A DNA stretch of 64,000 nt from Crossaster papposus (taxonomy: Eukaryota; Echinodermata; Asteroidea; Velatida; Solasteridae): NCBI GenBank assembly GCA_037893245.1, contig JBAIAA010000738.1:62001-126000 (forward strand), given 5' to 3'. Positions 1 to 12,694 of this stretch are shown here, piece by piece (the stretch's first letter is position 1; each line of letters starts with the position of its first letter). The position numbers and the translations under genes are program-made. The notes beneath the pieces were generated by a model that saw only the letters and a program-made list of their open reading frames with translations, ran no database searches and was not told the DNA's origin.

Positions 1-3000
1 GAATTCGCATTGAATTCGCATTGAATTCGCATTGAATTCGCATTGAATTCGCATTGAATTCGCATTGAATTCGCATTGAATTCGCATTGAATTCGCATTG
101 AATTCGCATTGAATTCGCATTGAATTCGCATTGAATTCGCATTGAATTCGCATTGAATTCGCATTGAATTCGCATTGAATTCGCATTGAATTCGCATTGA
201 ATTCGCATTGAATTCGCATTGAATTCGCATTGAATTCGCATTGAATTCGCATTGAATTCGCATTGAATTCGCATTGACTTCGCATTGACTTCGCATTGAC
301 TTCGCATTGACTTCGCATTGACTTCGCATTGACTTCGCATTGACTTCGCATTGACTTCGCATTGACTTCGCATTGACTTCGCATTGACTTCGCATTGACT
401 TCGCATTGACTTCGCATTGACTTCGCATTGACTTCGCATTGACTTCGCATTGACTTCGCATTGACTTCGCATTGACTTCGCATTGACTTCGCATTGACTT
501 CGCATTGACTTCGCATTGACTTCGCATTGACTTCGCATTGACTTCGCATTGACTTCGCATTGACTTCGCATTGACTTCGCATTGAATTCGCATTGAATTC
601 GCATTGAATTCGCATTGACTTCGCATTGACTTCGCATTGACTTCGCATTGACTTCGCATTGACTTCGCATTGACTTCGCATTGACTTCGCATTGAATTCG
701 CATTGAATTCGCATTGAATTCGCATTGAATTCGCATTGAATTCGCATTGAATTCGCATTGAATTCGCATTGAATTCGCATTGAATTCGCATTGAATTCGC
801 ATTGAATTCGCATTGAATTCGCATTGAATTCGCATTGAATTCGCATTGAATTCGCATTGAATTCGCATTGAATTCGCATTGAATTCGCATTGAATTCGCA
901 TTGAATTCGCATTGAATTCGCATTGAATTCGCATTGACTTCGCATTGAATTCGCATTGAATTCGCATTGAATTCGCATTGAATTCGCATTGAATTCGCAT
1001 TGAATTCGCATTGAATTCGCATTGAATTCGCATTGAATTCGCATTGAATTCGCATTGACTTCGCATTGACTTCGCATTGACTTCGCATTGACTTCGCATT
1101 GACTTCGCATTGACTTCGCATTGACTTCGCATTGACTTCGCATTGACTTCGCATTGACTTCGCATTGACTTCGCATTGACTTCGCATTGACTTCGCATTG
1201 ACTTCGCATTGACTTCGCATTGACTTCGCATTGACTTCGCATTGACTTCGCATTGACTTCGCATTGACTTTGCATTGACTTCGCATTGACTTCGCATTGA
1301 CTTCGCATTGACTTCGCATTGACTTCGCATTGACTTCGCATTGACTTCGCATTGACTTCGCATTGACTTCGCATTGACTTCGCATTGACTTCGCATTGAC
1401 TTCGCATTGACTTCGCATTGAATTCGCATTGACTTCGCATTGACTTCGCATTGACTTCGCATTGAATTCGCATTGAATTCGCATTGAATTCGCATTGAAT
1501 TCGCATTGAATTCGCATTGAATTCGCATTGAATTCGCATTGAATTCGCATTGAATTCGCATTGAATTCGCATTGAATTCGCATTGAATTCGCATGGAATT
1601 CGCATGGAATTCGCATTGAATTCGCATTGACTTCGCATTGACTTCGCATTGACTTCGCATTGACTTCGCATTGACTTCGCATTGACTTCGCATTGACTTC
1701 GCATTGACTTCGCATTGAATTCGCATTGAATTCGCATTGAATTCGCATTGAATTCGCATTGAATTTGCATTGAATTCGCATTGAATTCGCATTGAATTCG
1801 CATTGACTTCGCATTGAATTCGCATTGAATTCGCATTGAATTCGCATTGACTTCGCATTGACTTCGCATTGACTTCGCATTGAATTCGCATTGAATTCGC
1901 ATTGAATTCGCATTGAATTCGCATTGAATTCGCATTGAATTCGCATTGAATTCGCATTGAATTCGCATTGAATTCGCATTGAATTCGCATTGAATTCGCA
2001 TTGAATTCGCATTGAATTCGCATTGAATTCGCATTGAATTCGCATTGAATTCGCATTGAATTCGCATTGAATTCGCATTGAATTCGCATTGAATTCGCAT
2101 TGAATTCGCATTGAATTCGCATTGAATTCGCATTGAATTCGCATTGAATTCGCATTGAATTCGCATTGAATTCGCATTGAATTCGCATTGAATTCGCATT
2201 GAATTCGCATTGAATTCGCATTGAATTCGCATTGAATTCGCATTGAATTCGCATTGACTTCGCATTGACTTCGCATTGACTTCGCATTGACTTCGCATTG
2301 ACTTCGCATTGACTTCGCATTGACTTCGCATTGACTTCGCATTGACTTCGCATTGACTTCGCATTGACTTCGCATTGACTTCGCATTGACTTCGCATTGA
2401 CTTCGCATTGACTTCGCATTGACTTCGCATTGACTTCGCATTGACTTCGCATTGACTTCGCATTGACTTCGCATTGACTTCGCATTGACTTCGCATTGAC
2501 TTCGCATTGACTTCGCATTGACTTCGCATTGACTTCGCATTGACTTCGCATTGACTTCGCATTGACTTCGCATTGACTTCGCATTGACTTCGCATTGAAT
2601 TCGCATTGAATTCGCATTGACTTCGCATTGACTTCGCATTGACTTCGCATTGAATTCGCATTGAATTCGCATTGAATTCGCATTGAATTCGCATTGAATT
2701 CGCATTGAATTCGCATTGAATTCGCATTGAATTCGCATTGAATTCGCATTGAATTCGCATTGAATTCGCATGGAATTCGCATGGAATTCGCATGGAATTC
2801 GCATGGAATTCGCATTGACTTCGCATTGACTTCGCATTGACTTCGCATTGACTTCGCATTGACTTCGCATTGACTTCGCATTGACTTCGCATTGACTTCG
2901 CATTGAATTCGCATTGAATTCGCATTGAATTCGCATTGAATTCGCATTGAATTCGCATTGAATTCGCATTGAATTCGCATTGAATTCGCATTGACTTCGC

Positions 3001-3780
3001 ATTGACTTCGCATTGAATTCGCATTGAATTCGCATTGACTTCGCATTGACTTCGCATTGACTTCGCATTGAATTCGCATTGACTTCGCATTGAATTCGCA
3101 TTGAATTCGCATTGAATTCGCATTGAATTCGCATTGAATTCGCATTGAATTCGCATTGAATTCGCATTGAATTCGCATTGAATTCGCATTGAATTCGCAT
3201 TGAATTCGCATTGAATTCGCATTGAATTCGCATTGAATTCGCATTGAATTCGCATTGAATTCGCATTGAATTCGCATTGAATTCGCATTGAATTCGCATT
3301 GAATTCGCATTGAATTCGCATTGAATTCGCATTGAATTCGCATTGAATTCGCATTGAATTCGCATTGAATTCGCATTGAATTCGCATTGACTTCGCATTG
3401 ACTTCGCATTGACTTCGCATTGACTTCGCATTGACTTCGCATTGACTTCGCATTGACTTCGCATTGACTTCGCATTGACTTCGCATTGACTTCGCATTGA
3501 CTTCGCATTGACTTCGCATTGACTTCGCATTGACTTCGCATTGACTTCGCATTGACTTCGCATTGACTTCGCATTGACTTCGCATTGACTTCGCATTGAC
3601 TTCGCATTGACTTCGCATTGACTTCGCATTGACTTCGCATTGACTTCGCATTGACTTCGCATTGACTTCGCATTGACTTCGCATTGACTTCGCATTGACT
3701 TCGCATTGACTTCGCATTGAATTCGCATTGAATTCGCATTGAATTCGCATTGAATTCGCACTGAATTCGCATTGAATTCG
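1..3780. repeat. 11-bp satellite array, composite copy 1 (left end outside window)
   Basis: This stretch is an uninterrupted tandem array of GAATTCGCATT and its variant GACTTCGCATT, with rare GCATGG and TTTGCA variants. It holds 343 complete units plus the 7 bases GAATTCG, so the register never slips over 3.78 kb. The two main variants occur in runs, for example 28 consecutive GACTTC units at 276-583, which points to local unit-by-unit amplification. On the minus strand the unit has no stop codon in any frame, so long open frames there are expected by chance. The array starts at base 1, so its true length is unknown. Confidence 0.98.
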
Positions 3781-4310
3781 GACATCACCGGACATCACCG
3801 GACATCACCGGACATCACCGGACATCACCGGACATCACCGGACATCACCGGACATCACCGGACATCACCGGACATCACCGGACATCACCGGACATCACCG
3901 GACATCACCGGACATCATCGGACATCATCGGACATCACCGGACATCACCGGACATCACCGGACATCACCGGACATCACCGGACATCACCGGACATCACCG
4001 GACATCACCGGACATCACCGGACATCACCGGACATCACCGGACATCACCGGACATCATCGGACATCATCGGACATCATCGGACATCATCGGACATCATCG
4101 GACATCATCGGACATCATCGGGCATCATCGGGCATCATCGGACATCATCGGACATCACCGGACATCACCGGACATCACCGGACATCACCGGACATCACCG
4201 GACATCATCGGACATCATCGGACATCATCGGACATCATCGGACATCATCGGACATCATCGGACATCATCGGACATCATCGGACATCATCGGACATCATCG
4301 GACATCATCG
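3781..4310. repeat. 10-bp satellite array, composite copy 1
   Basis: There are 53 perfect-length units of GACATCACCG, GACATCATCG and GGCATCATCG. The order of variants is 13 ACC, 2 ATC, 12 ACC, 7 ATC, 2 GGC, 1 ATC, 5 ACC and 11 ATC. It begins directly after the partial 11-bp unit GAATTCG, a junction repeated at every later copy. The 213-codon plus-strand open frame across it is a by-product of a stop-free 30-bp triple unit. Confidence 0.97.
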
Positions 4311-4352
4311 AATCATCGAATCATCAAATCATCAAATCATCAAATCATCAAA
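4311..4352. repeat. 8-bp array (AATCATCA), copy 1
   Basis: One AATCATCG unit is followed by AATCATCA units, about 5 in all. The unit shares the ATCATC core with the preceding 10-bp unit and looks like a shortened derivative of it. Confidence 0.93.
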
Positions 4353-4701
4353 TTTCCCGCGGGGGGATTTTCCGCGGGGGACTTCCCACATCAAAAAATG
4401 CGTCAAAGAATAAGTTAAATCATTGAATTGGCATTGAATTCGCATTGAATTGGCATTGAATTCGCATTGAATTCGCATTGAATGCGTCAACGAATAATTC
4501 ATTGAATTCGCATTGAATTTGCATAATTCCTTGAATTCGGCAGGGGATTTCCCCGGGAGGAATTTCCCGTGGGGGGGATTTCCCGTGGGGGGATTTACCG
4601 TGGGGCAATTTCCCTTCGGGCATTTTCCGCGGGGCAATTTCCCGCAGGCGACTTCCCACATCTAAAAATGCGTCAAAGAATACGTCAAAGATTAATTCAT
4701 T
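4353..4701. repeat. Conserved spacer of composite satellite, copy 1 (349 bp)
   Basis: The spacer has a short GC-rich start, a direct repeat containing CTTCCCACATC and ATGCGTCAAAGAATA, a small 11-bp block of 5 units, an AT-rich stretch, a G-rich minisatellite of 15-16 bp units (ATTTCCCGTGGGGG type, about 4557-4650), and a second copy of the direct repeat. It recurs almost unchanged at 6631, 9573, 11110 and 12346. The minus strand is open in two frames in all copies, but I see no recognisable protein. Confidence 0.93.
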
Positions 4702-6028
4702 GAATTTGCATTGAATTCGCATTGAATTCGCATTGAATTCGCATTGAATTCGCATTGAATTCGCATTGAATTCGCATTGAATTCGCATTGAATTCGCATT
4801 GAATTCGCATTGAATTCGCATTGAATTCGCATTGAATTCGCATTGAATTCGCATTGAATTCGCATTGAATTCGCATTGAATTCGCATTGAATTCGCATTG
4901 AATTCGCATTGAATTCGCATTGAATTCGCATTGAATTCGCATTGAATTCGCATTGAATTCGCATTGAATTCGCATTGAATTCGCATTGAATTCGCATGGA
5001 ATTCGCATGGAATTCGCATTGAATTCGCATTGAATTCGCATTGACTTCGCATTGACTTCGCATTGACTTCGCATTGACTTCGCATTGACTTCGCATTGAC
5101 TTCGCATTGACTTCGCATTGACTTCGCATTGACTTCGCATTGACTTCGCATTGACTTCGCATTGACTTCGCATTGACTTCGCATTGACTTCGCATTGACT
5201 TCGCATTGACTTCGCATTGACTTCGCATTGACTTCGCATTGACTTCGCATTGACTTCGCATTGACTTCGCATTGACTTCGCATTGAATTCGCATTGAATT
5301 CGCATTGAATTCGCATTGACTTCGCATTGACTTCGCATTGACTTCGCATTGACTTCGCATTGACTTCGCATTGACTTCGCATTGAATTCGCATTGACTTC
5401 GCATTGAATTCGCATTGACTTCGCATTGAATTCGCATTGAATTCGCATTGAATTCGCATTGAATTCGCATTGAATTCGCATTGAATTCGCATTGAATTCG
5501 CATTGAATTCGCATTGAATTCGCATTGAATTCGCATTGAATTCGCATTGAATTCGCATTGAATTCGCATTGAATTCGCATTGAATTCGCATTGAATTCGC
5601 ATTGAATTCGCATTGAATTCGCATTGAATTCGCATTGAATTCGCATTGAATTCGCATTGAATTCGCATTGAATTCGCATTGAATTCGCATTGAATTCGCA
5701 TTGAATTCGCATTGAATTCGCATTGACTTCGCATTGAATTCGCATTGAATTCGCATTGAATTCGCATTGAATTCGCATTGAATTCGCATTGAATTCGCAT
5801 TGAATTCGCATTGAATTCGCATTGAATTCGCATTGAATTCGCATTGAATTCGCATTGAATTCGCATTGAATTCGCATTGAATTCGCATTGAATTCGCATT
5901 GAATTCGCATTGACTTCGCATTGAATTCGCATTGAATTCGCATTGAATTCGCATTGAATTCGCATTGAATTCGCATTGAATTCGCATTGAATTCGCATTG
6001 AATTCGCATTGAATTCGCATTGAATTCG
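4702..6028. repeat. 11-bp satellite array, composite copy 2
   Basis: The array has 120 full units plus GAATTCG, with no length change. It opens with one GAATTTGCATT variant. Blocks of GACTTC units lie around 5042-5283, and the right half is mostly GAATTC. The 538-, 449- and 442-codon minus-strand open frames overlap in three frames and are repeat artefacts. Confidence 0.98.
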
Positions 6029-6588
6029 GACATCACCGGACATCACCGGACATCACCGGACATCACCGGACATCACCGGACATCACCGGACATCACCGGA
6101 CATCACCGGACATCACCGGACATCACCGGACATCACCGGACATCACCGGACATCACCGGACATCACCGGACATCATCGGACATCATCGGACATCACCGGA
6201 CATCACCGGACATCACCGGACATCACCGGACATCACCGGACATCACCGGACATCACCGGACATCACCGGACATCACCGGACATCACCGGACATCACCGGA
6301 CATCACCGGACATCATCGGACATCATCGGACATCATCGGACATCATCGGACATCATCGGACATCATCGGACATCATCGGGCATCATCGGGCATCATCGGA
6401 CATCATCGGACATCACCGGACATCACCGGACATCACCGGACATCACCGGACATCACCGGACATCATCGGACATCATCGGACATCATCGGACATCATCGGA
6501 CATCATCGGACATCATCGGACATCATCGGACATCATCGGACATCATCGGACATCATCGGACATCATCGGACATCATCGGACATCATCG
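6029..6588. repeat. 10-bp satellite array, composite copy 2
   Basis: There are 56 units with nearly the same variant order as copy 1: 14 ACC, 2 ATC, 12 ACC, 7 ATC, 2 GGC, 1 ATC, 5 ACC and 13 ATC. This shared order shows that copies 1 and 2 come from one duplicated segment. Confidence 0.97.
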
Positions 6589-6630
6589 AATCATCGAATC
6601 ATCAAATCATCAAATCATCAAATCATCAAA
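6589..6630. repeat. 8-bp array (AATCATCA), copy 2
   Basis: It has the same length and composition as the 8-bp array of copy 1, between the 10-bp array and the spacer. Confidence 0.93.
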
Positions 6631-6957
6631 TTTCCCGCGGGGGGATTTTCTGCGGGGGACTTCCCACATCAAAAAATGCGTCAAAGAATAAGTTAAATCA
6701 TTGAATTCGCATTGAATTGGCATTGAATTCGCATTGAATGCGTCAACGAATAATTCATTGAATTCGCATTGAATTTGCATAATTCCTTGAATTCGGCAGG
6801 GGATTTCCCCGGGAGGAATTTCCCGTGGGGGGGATTTCCCGTGGGGGGATTTACCGTGGGGCAATTTCCCTTCGGGCATTTTCCGCGGGGCAATTTCCCG
6901 CAGGCGACTTCCCACATCTAAAAATGCGTCAAAGAATACGTCAAAGATTAATTCATT
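6631..6957. repeat. Conserved spacer, copy 2 (327 bp)
   Basis: It matches the 349-bp spacer of the other copies apart from a few substitutions (for example TTTCTGCGG for TTTCCGCGG near 6648). It is 22 bp shorter because its internal 11-bp block has 3 units where copy 1 has 5. The length difference is therefore exactly two satellite units. Confidence 0.93.
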
Positions 6958-8900
6958 GAATTCGCATTGAATTCGCATTGAATTCGCATTGAATTCGCAT
7001 TGAATTCGCATTGAATTCGCATTGAATTCGCATTGAATTCGCATTGAATTCGCATTGAATTCGCATTGAATTCGCATTGAATTCGCATTGAATTCGCATT
7101 GAATTCGCATTGAATTCGCATTGAATTCGCATTGAATTCGCATTGAATTCGCATTGAATTCGCATTGAATTCGCATTGAATTCGCATTGAATTCGCATTG
7201 AATTCGCATTGAATTCGCATTGAATTCGCATTGAATTCGCATTGAATTCGCATTGAATTCGCATTGAATTCGCATTGAATTCGCATTGAATTCGCATTGA
7301 ATTCGCATTGAATTCGCATTGAATTCGCATTGAATTCGCATTGAATTCGCATTGACTTCGCATTGACTTCGCATTGACTTCGCATTGACTTCGCATTGAC
7401 TTCGCATTGACTTCGCATTGACTTCGCATTGACTTCGCATTGACTTCGCATTGACTTCGCATTGACTTCGCATTGACTTCGCATTGACTTCGCATTGACT
7501 TCGCATTGACTTCGCATTGACTTCGCATTGACTTCGCATTGACTTCGCATTGACTTCGCATTGACTTCGCATTGACTTCGCATTGACTTCGCATTGACTT
7601 CGCATTGACCTCGCATTGAATTCGCATTGAATTCGCATTGACTTCGCATTGAATTCGCATTGACTTCGCATTGACTTCGCATTGACTTCGCATTGACTTC
7701 GCATTGACTTCGCATTGACTTCGCATTGACTTCGCATTGAATTCGCATTGAATTCGCATTGAATTCGCATTGAATTCGCATTGAATTCGCATTGAATTCG
7801 CATTGACTTCGCATTGACTTCGCATTGACTTCGCATTGACTTCGCATTGACTTCGCATTGACTTCGCATTGACTTCGCATTGACTTCGCATTGACTTCGC
7901 ATTGACTTCGCATTGACTTCGCATTGACTTCGCATTGACTTCGCATTGACTTCGCATTGACTTCGCATTGACTTCGCATTGACTTCGCATTGACTTCGCA
8001 TTGACTTCGCATTGACTTCGCATTGACTTCGCATTGACTTCGCATTGACTTCGCATTGAATTCGCATTGAATTCGCATTGAATTCGCATTGAATTCGCAT
8101 TGACTTCGCATTGACTTCGCATTGACTTCGCATTGACTTCGCATTGACTTCGCATTGACTTCGCATTGAATTCGCATTGAATTCGCATTGAATTCGCATT
8201 GAATTCGCATTGAATTCGCATTGAATTCGCATTGAATTCGCATTGACTTCGCATTGACTTCGCATTGACTTCGCATTGACTTCGCATTGACTTCGCATTG
8301 ACTTCGCATTGACTTCGCATTGACTTCGCATTGACTTCGCATTGACTTCGCATTGACTTCGCATTGACTTCGCATTGACTTCGCATTGACTTCGCATTGA
8401 CTTCGCATTGACTTCGCATTGACTTCGCATTGACTTCGCATTGACTTCGCATTGACTTCGCATTGACTTCGCATTGACTTCGCATTGACTTCGCATTGAC
8501 TTCGCATTGACTTCGCATTGACTTCGCATTGACTTCGCATTGACTTCGCATTGAATTCGCATTGAATTCGCATTGACTTCGCATTGACTTCGCATTGACT
8601 TCGCATTGACTTCGCATTGACTTCGCATTGACTTCGCATTGACTTCGCATTGAATTCGCATTGACTTCGCATTGAATTCGCATTGAATTCGCATTGAATT
8701 CGCATTGAATTCGCATTGAATTCGCATTGAATTCGCATTGAATTCGCATTGAATTCGCATTGAATTCGCATTGAATTCGCATTGAATTCGCATTGAATTC
8801 GCATTGAATTCGCATTGAATTCGCATTGAATTCGCATTGAATTCGCATTGAATTCGCATTGAATTCGCATTGAATTCGCATTGAATTCGCATTGAATTCG
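6958..8900. repeat. 11-bp satellite array, composite copy 3
   Basis: The array has 176 full units plus GAATTCG without indels. GAATTC units dominate at both ends and long GACTTC runs fill the middle (about 7354-8690). One GACCTC variant lies near 7607. The 760-, 656- and 651-codon minus-strand open frames here overlap in three frames and are not supported as genes. Confidence 0.98.
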
Positions 8901-9530
8901 GACATCACCGGACATCACCGGACATCACCGGACATCACCGGACATCACCGGACATCACCGGACATCACCGGACATCACCGGACATCATCGGACATCATCG
9001 GACATCATCGGACATCATCGGACATCATCGGACATCACCGGACATCACCGGACATCACCGGACATCACCGGACATCACCGGACATCACCGGACATCACCG
9101 GACATCACCGGACATCACCGGACATCACCGGACATCACCGGACATCACCGGACATCATCGGACATCATCGGACATCATCGGACATCATCGGACATCATCG
9201 GACATCATCGGACATCATCGGACATCATCGGGCATCATCGGGCATCATCGGGCATCATCGGACATCATCGGACATCATCGGACATCATCGGACATCACCG
9301 GACATCACCGGACATCACCGGACATCACCGGACATCACCGGACATCACCGGACATCACCGGACATCATCGGACATCATCGGACATCACCGGACATCACCG
9401 GACATCACCGGACATCATCGGACATCATTGGACATCATCGGACATCATCGGACATCATCGGACATCATCGGACATCATCGGACATCATCGGACATCATCG
9501 GACATCATCGGACATCATCGGACATCATCG
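8901..9530. repeat. 10-bp satellite array, composite copy 3
   Basis: There are 63 units. The variant order differs from copies 1 and 2: 8 ACC, 5 ATC, 12 ACC, 8 ATC, 3 GGC, 3 ATC, 7 ACC, 2 ATC, 3 ACC and then ATC, with a single GACATCATTG unit at 9421. It resembles copy 5, which also has three GGC units and the extra 3-ACC island. Confidence 0.97.
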
Positions 9531-9572
9531 AATCATCGAATCATCAAATCATCAAATCATCAAATCATCAAA
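9531..9572. repeat. 8-bp array (AATCATCA), copy 3
   Basis: It is the same 42-bp array as in copies 1, 2 and 5, sitting between the 10-bp array and the spacer. Confidence 0.93.
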
Positions 9573-9921
9573 TTTCCCGCGGGGGGATTTTCCGCGGGGG
9601 ACTTCCCACATCAAAAAATGCGTCAAAGAATAAGTTAAATCATTCAATTCGCATTGAATTCGCATTGAATTGGCATTGAATTCGCATTGAATTCGCATTG
9701 AATGCGTCAACGAATAATTCATTGAATTCGCATTGAATTTGCATAATTCCTTGAATTCGGCAGGGGATTTCCCCGGGAGGAATTTCCCGTGGGGGGGATT
9801 TCCCGTGGGGGGATTTACCGTGGGGCAATTTCCCTTCGGGCATTTTCCGCGGGGCAATTTCCCGCAGGCGACTTCCCACATCTAAAAATGCGTCAAAGAA
9901 TACGTCAAAGATTAATTCATT
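9573..9921. repeat. Conserved spacer, copy 3 (349 bp)
   Basis: It has the same length and layout as the spacer of copy 1, with both direct repeats and the G-rich minisatellite. A CATTCAATTCG variant occurs near 9642. Confidence 0.93.
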
Positions 9922-10665
9922 GAATTCGCATTGAATTCGCATTGAATTCGCATTGAATTCGCATTGAATTCGCATTGAATTCGCATTGAATTCGCATTGA
10001 ATTCGCATTGAATTCGCATTGAATTCGCATTGAATTCGCATTGAATTCGCATTGAATTCGCATTGAATTCGCATTGAATTCGCATTGAATTCGCATTGAA
10101 TTCGCATTGAATTCGCATTGAATTCGCATTGAATTCGCATTGAATTCGCATTGAATTCGCATTGAATTCGCATTGAATTCGCATGGAATTCGCATTGAAT
10201 TCGCATTGACTTCGCATTGACTTCGCATTGACTTCGCATTGACTTCGCATTGACTTCGCATTGACTTCGCATTGACTTCGCATTGACTTCGCATTGACTT
10301 CGCATTGACTTCGCATTGACTTCGCATTGACTTCGCATTGAATTCGCATTGAATTCGCATTGAATTCGCATTGAATTCGCATTGAATTCGCATTGAATTC
10401 GCATTGAATTCGCATTGAATTCGCATTGAATTCGCATTGAATTCGCATTGAATTCGCATTGAATTCGCATTGAATTCGCATTGAATTCGCATTGAATTCG
10501 CATTGAATTCGCATTGAATTCGCATTGAATTCGCATTGAATTCGCATTGAATTCGCATTGAATTCGCATTGAATTCGCATTGAATTCGCATTGAATTCGC
10601 ATTGAATTCGCATTGAATTCGCATTGAATTCGCATTGAATTCGCATTGAATTCGCATTGAATTCG
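9922..10665. repeat. 11-bp satellite array, composite copy 4
   Basis: The array has 67 full units plus GAATTCG. One central GACTTC run of 12 units (about 10208-10339) is flanked by GAATTC units, and a GCATGG variant lies near 10183. Confidence 0.98.
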
Positions 10666-11075
10666 GACATCACCGGACATCACCGGACATCACCGGACAT
10701 CACCGGACATCACCGGACATCACCGGACATCACCGGACATCACCGGACATCACCGGACATCACCGGACATCACCGGACATCACCGGACATCACCGGACAT
10801 CACCGGACATCATCGGACATCATCGGACATCATCGGACATCATCGGACATCATCGGACATCATCGGACATCATCGGGCATCATCGGGCATCATCGGACAT
10901 CATCGGACATCACCGGACATCACCGGACATCACCGGACATCACCGGACATCACCGGACATCATCGGACATCATCGGACATCATCGGACATCATCGGACAT
11001 CATCGGACATCATCGGACATCATCGGACATCATCGGACATCATCGGACATCATCGGACATCATCGGACATCATCG
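10666..11075. repeat. 10-bp satellite array, composite copy 4
   Basis: There are 41 units in the order 14 ACC, 7 ATC, 2 GGC, 1 ATC, 5 ACC and 12 ATC. This equals copies 1 and 2 with the 2-ATC/12-ACC segment missing, so it looks like an internal deletion derivative. Confidence 0.97.
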
Positions 11076-11109
11076 AATCATCGAATCATCAAATCATCAA
11101 ATCATCAAA
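11076..11109. repeat. 8-bp array (AATCATCA), copy 4 (one unit fewer)
   Basis: It is 34 bp, exactly one 8-bp unit shorter than in copies 1, 2, 3 and 5. Confidence 0.92.
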
Positions 11110-11458
11110 TTTCCCGCGGGGGGATTTTCCGCGGGGGACTTCCCACATCAAAAAATGCGTCAAAGAATAAGTTAAATCATTGAATTGGCATTGAATTCGC
11201 ATTGAATTGGCATTGAATTCGCATTGAATTCGCATTGAATGCGTCAACGAATAATTCATTGAATTCGCATTGAATTTGCATAATTCCTTGAATTCGGCAG
11301 GGGATTTCCCCGGGAGGAATTTCCCGTGGGGGGGATTTCCCGTGGGGGGATTTACCGTGGGGCAATTTCCCTTCGGGCATTTTCCGCGGGGCAATTTCCC
11401 GCAGGCGACTTCCCACATCTAAAAATGCGTCAAAGAATACGTCAAAGATTAATTCATT
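11110..11458. repeat. Conserved spacer, copy 4 (349 bp)
   Basis: It has the same layout and length as copies 1, 3 and 5, including the paired direct repeats and the G-rich 15-16 bp units. Confidence 0.93.
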
Positions 11459-11663
11459 GAATTCGCATTGAATTCGCATTGAATTCGCATTGAATTCGCA
11501 TTGAATTCGCATTGAATTCGCATTGAATTCGCATTGAATTCGCATTGAATTCGCATTGAATTCGCATTGAATTCGCATTGAATTCGCATTGAATTCGCAT
11601 TGAATTCGCATTGAATTGGCATTGAATTCGCATTGAATTCGCATTGAATTCGCATTGAATTCG
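11459..11663. repeat. 11-bp satellite array, composite copy 5
   Basis: The array has only 18 full units plus GAATTCG, all GAATTC type apart from one GAATTGGCATT near 11613. It has no GACTTC run, unlike the longer arrays to its left. Confidence 0.97.
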
Positions 11664-12303
11664 GACATCACCGGACATCACCGGACATCACCGGACATCA
11701 CCGGACATCACCGGACATCACCGGACATCACCGGACATCACCGGACATCACCGGACATCACCGGACATCACCGGACATCATCGGACATCATCGGACATCA
11801 TCGGACATCATCGGACATCATCGGACATCACCGGACATCACCGGACATCACCGGACATCACCGGACATCACCGGACATCACCGGACATCACCGGACATCA
11901 CCGGACATCACCGGACATCACCGGACATCATCGGACATCATCGGACATCATCGGACATCATCGGACATCATCGGACATCATCGGGCATCATCGGGCATCA
12001 TCGGGCATCATCGGACATCATCGGACATCATCGGACATCATCGGACATCACCGGACATCACCGGACATCACCGGACATCACCGGACATCACCGGACATCA
12101 CCGGACATCACCGGACATCATCGGACATCATCGGACATCACCGGACATCACCGGACATCACCGGACATCATCGGACATCATCGGACATCATCGGACATCA
12201 TCGGACATCATCGGACATCATCGGACATCATCGGACATCATCGGACATCATCGGACATCATCGGACATCATCGGACATCATCGGACATCATCGGACATCA
12301 TCG
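11664..12303. repeat. 10-bp satellite array, composite copy 5
   Basis: There are 64 units. The variant order follows copy 3: a first ACC run, 5 ATC, a long ACC run, ATC, 3 GGC, 3 ATC, 7 ACC, 2 ATC, 3 ACC and a final ATC run. It is one of the longest 10-bp arrays although its 11-bp array is among the shortest. Confidence 0.97.
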
Positions 12304-12345
12304 AATCATCGAATCATCAAATCATCAAATCATCAAATCATCAAA
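12304..12345. repeat. 8-bp array (AATCATCA), copy 5
   Basis: It is a 42-bp array identical in layout to copies 1-3. Confidence 0.92.
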
Positions 12346-12694
12346 TTTCCCGCGGGGGGATTTTCCGCGGGGGACTTCCCACATCAAAAAATGCGTCAAA
12401 GAATAAGTTAAATCATTGAATTCGCATTGAATTCGCATTGAATTGGCATTGAATTCGCATTGAATTCGCATTGAATGCGTCAACGAATAATTCATTGAAT
12501 TCGCATTGAATTTGCATAATTCCTTGAATTCGGCAGGGGATTTCCCCGGGAGGAATTTCCCGTGGGGGGGATTTCCCGTGGGGGGATTTACCGTGGGGCA
12601 ATTTCCCTTGTGGCATTTTCCGCGGGGCAATTTCCCGCAGGCGACTTCCCACATCTAAAAATGCGTCAAAGAATACGTCAAAGATTAATTCATT
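12346..12694. repeat. Conserved spacer, copy 5 (349 bp)
   Basis: It has the same structure as copies 1, 3 and 4. A local variant, CCCTTGTGGC instead of CCCTTCGGGC near 12605, marks this copy. Confidence 0.93.

Noticed and set aside
4530..4560. NF-kB-like sites (GGGGATTTCC) in the spacers
   Set aside because: The match arises from the G-rich ATTTCCC repeat units themselves and has no associated gene or promoter.
4420..10683. Long minus-strand open frames (up to 760 codons) made of an 11-residue repeat (MRIQCEFNANS type)
   Set aside because: The 11-bp unit has no stop codon in any minus-strand frame, and three overlapping long frames exist at once. That is what a repeat produces by chance. 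No promoter, non-repeat domain or codon bias supports a protein.
3772..12419. Plus-strand open frames of DITGHHRTSP-type repeats
   Set aside because: They are the translation of a stop-free 10-bp unit read over 30 bp. Their ends are fixed by the arrays and spacer, not by gene signals.
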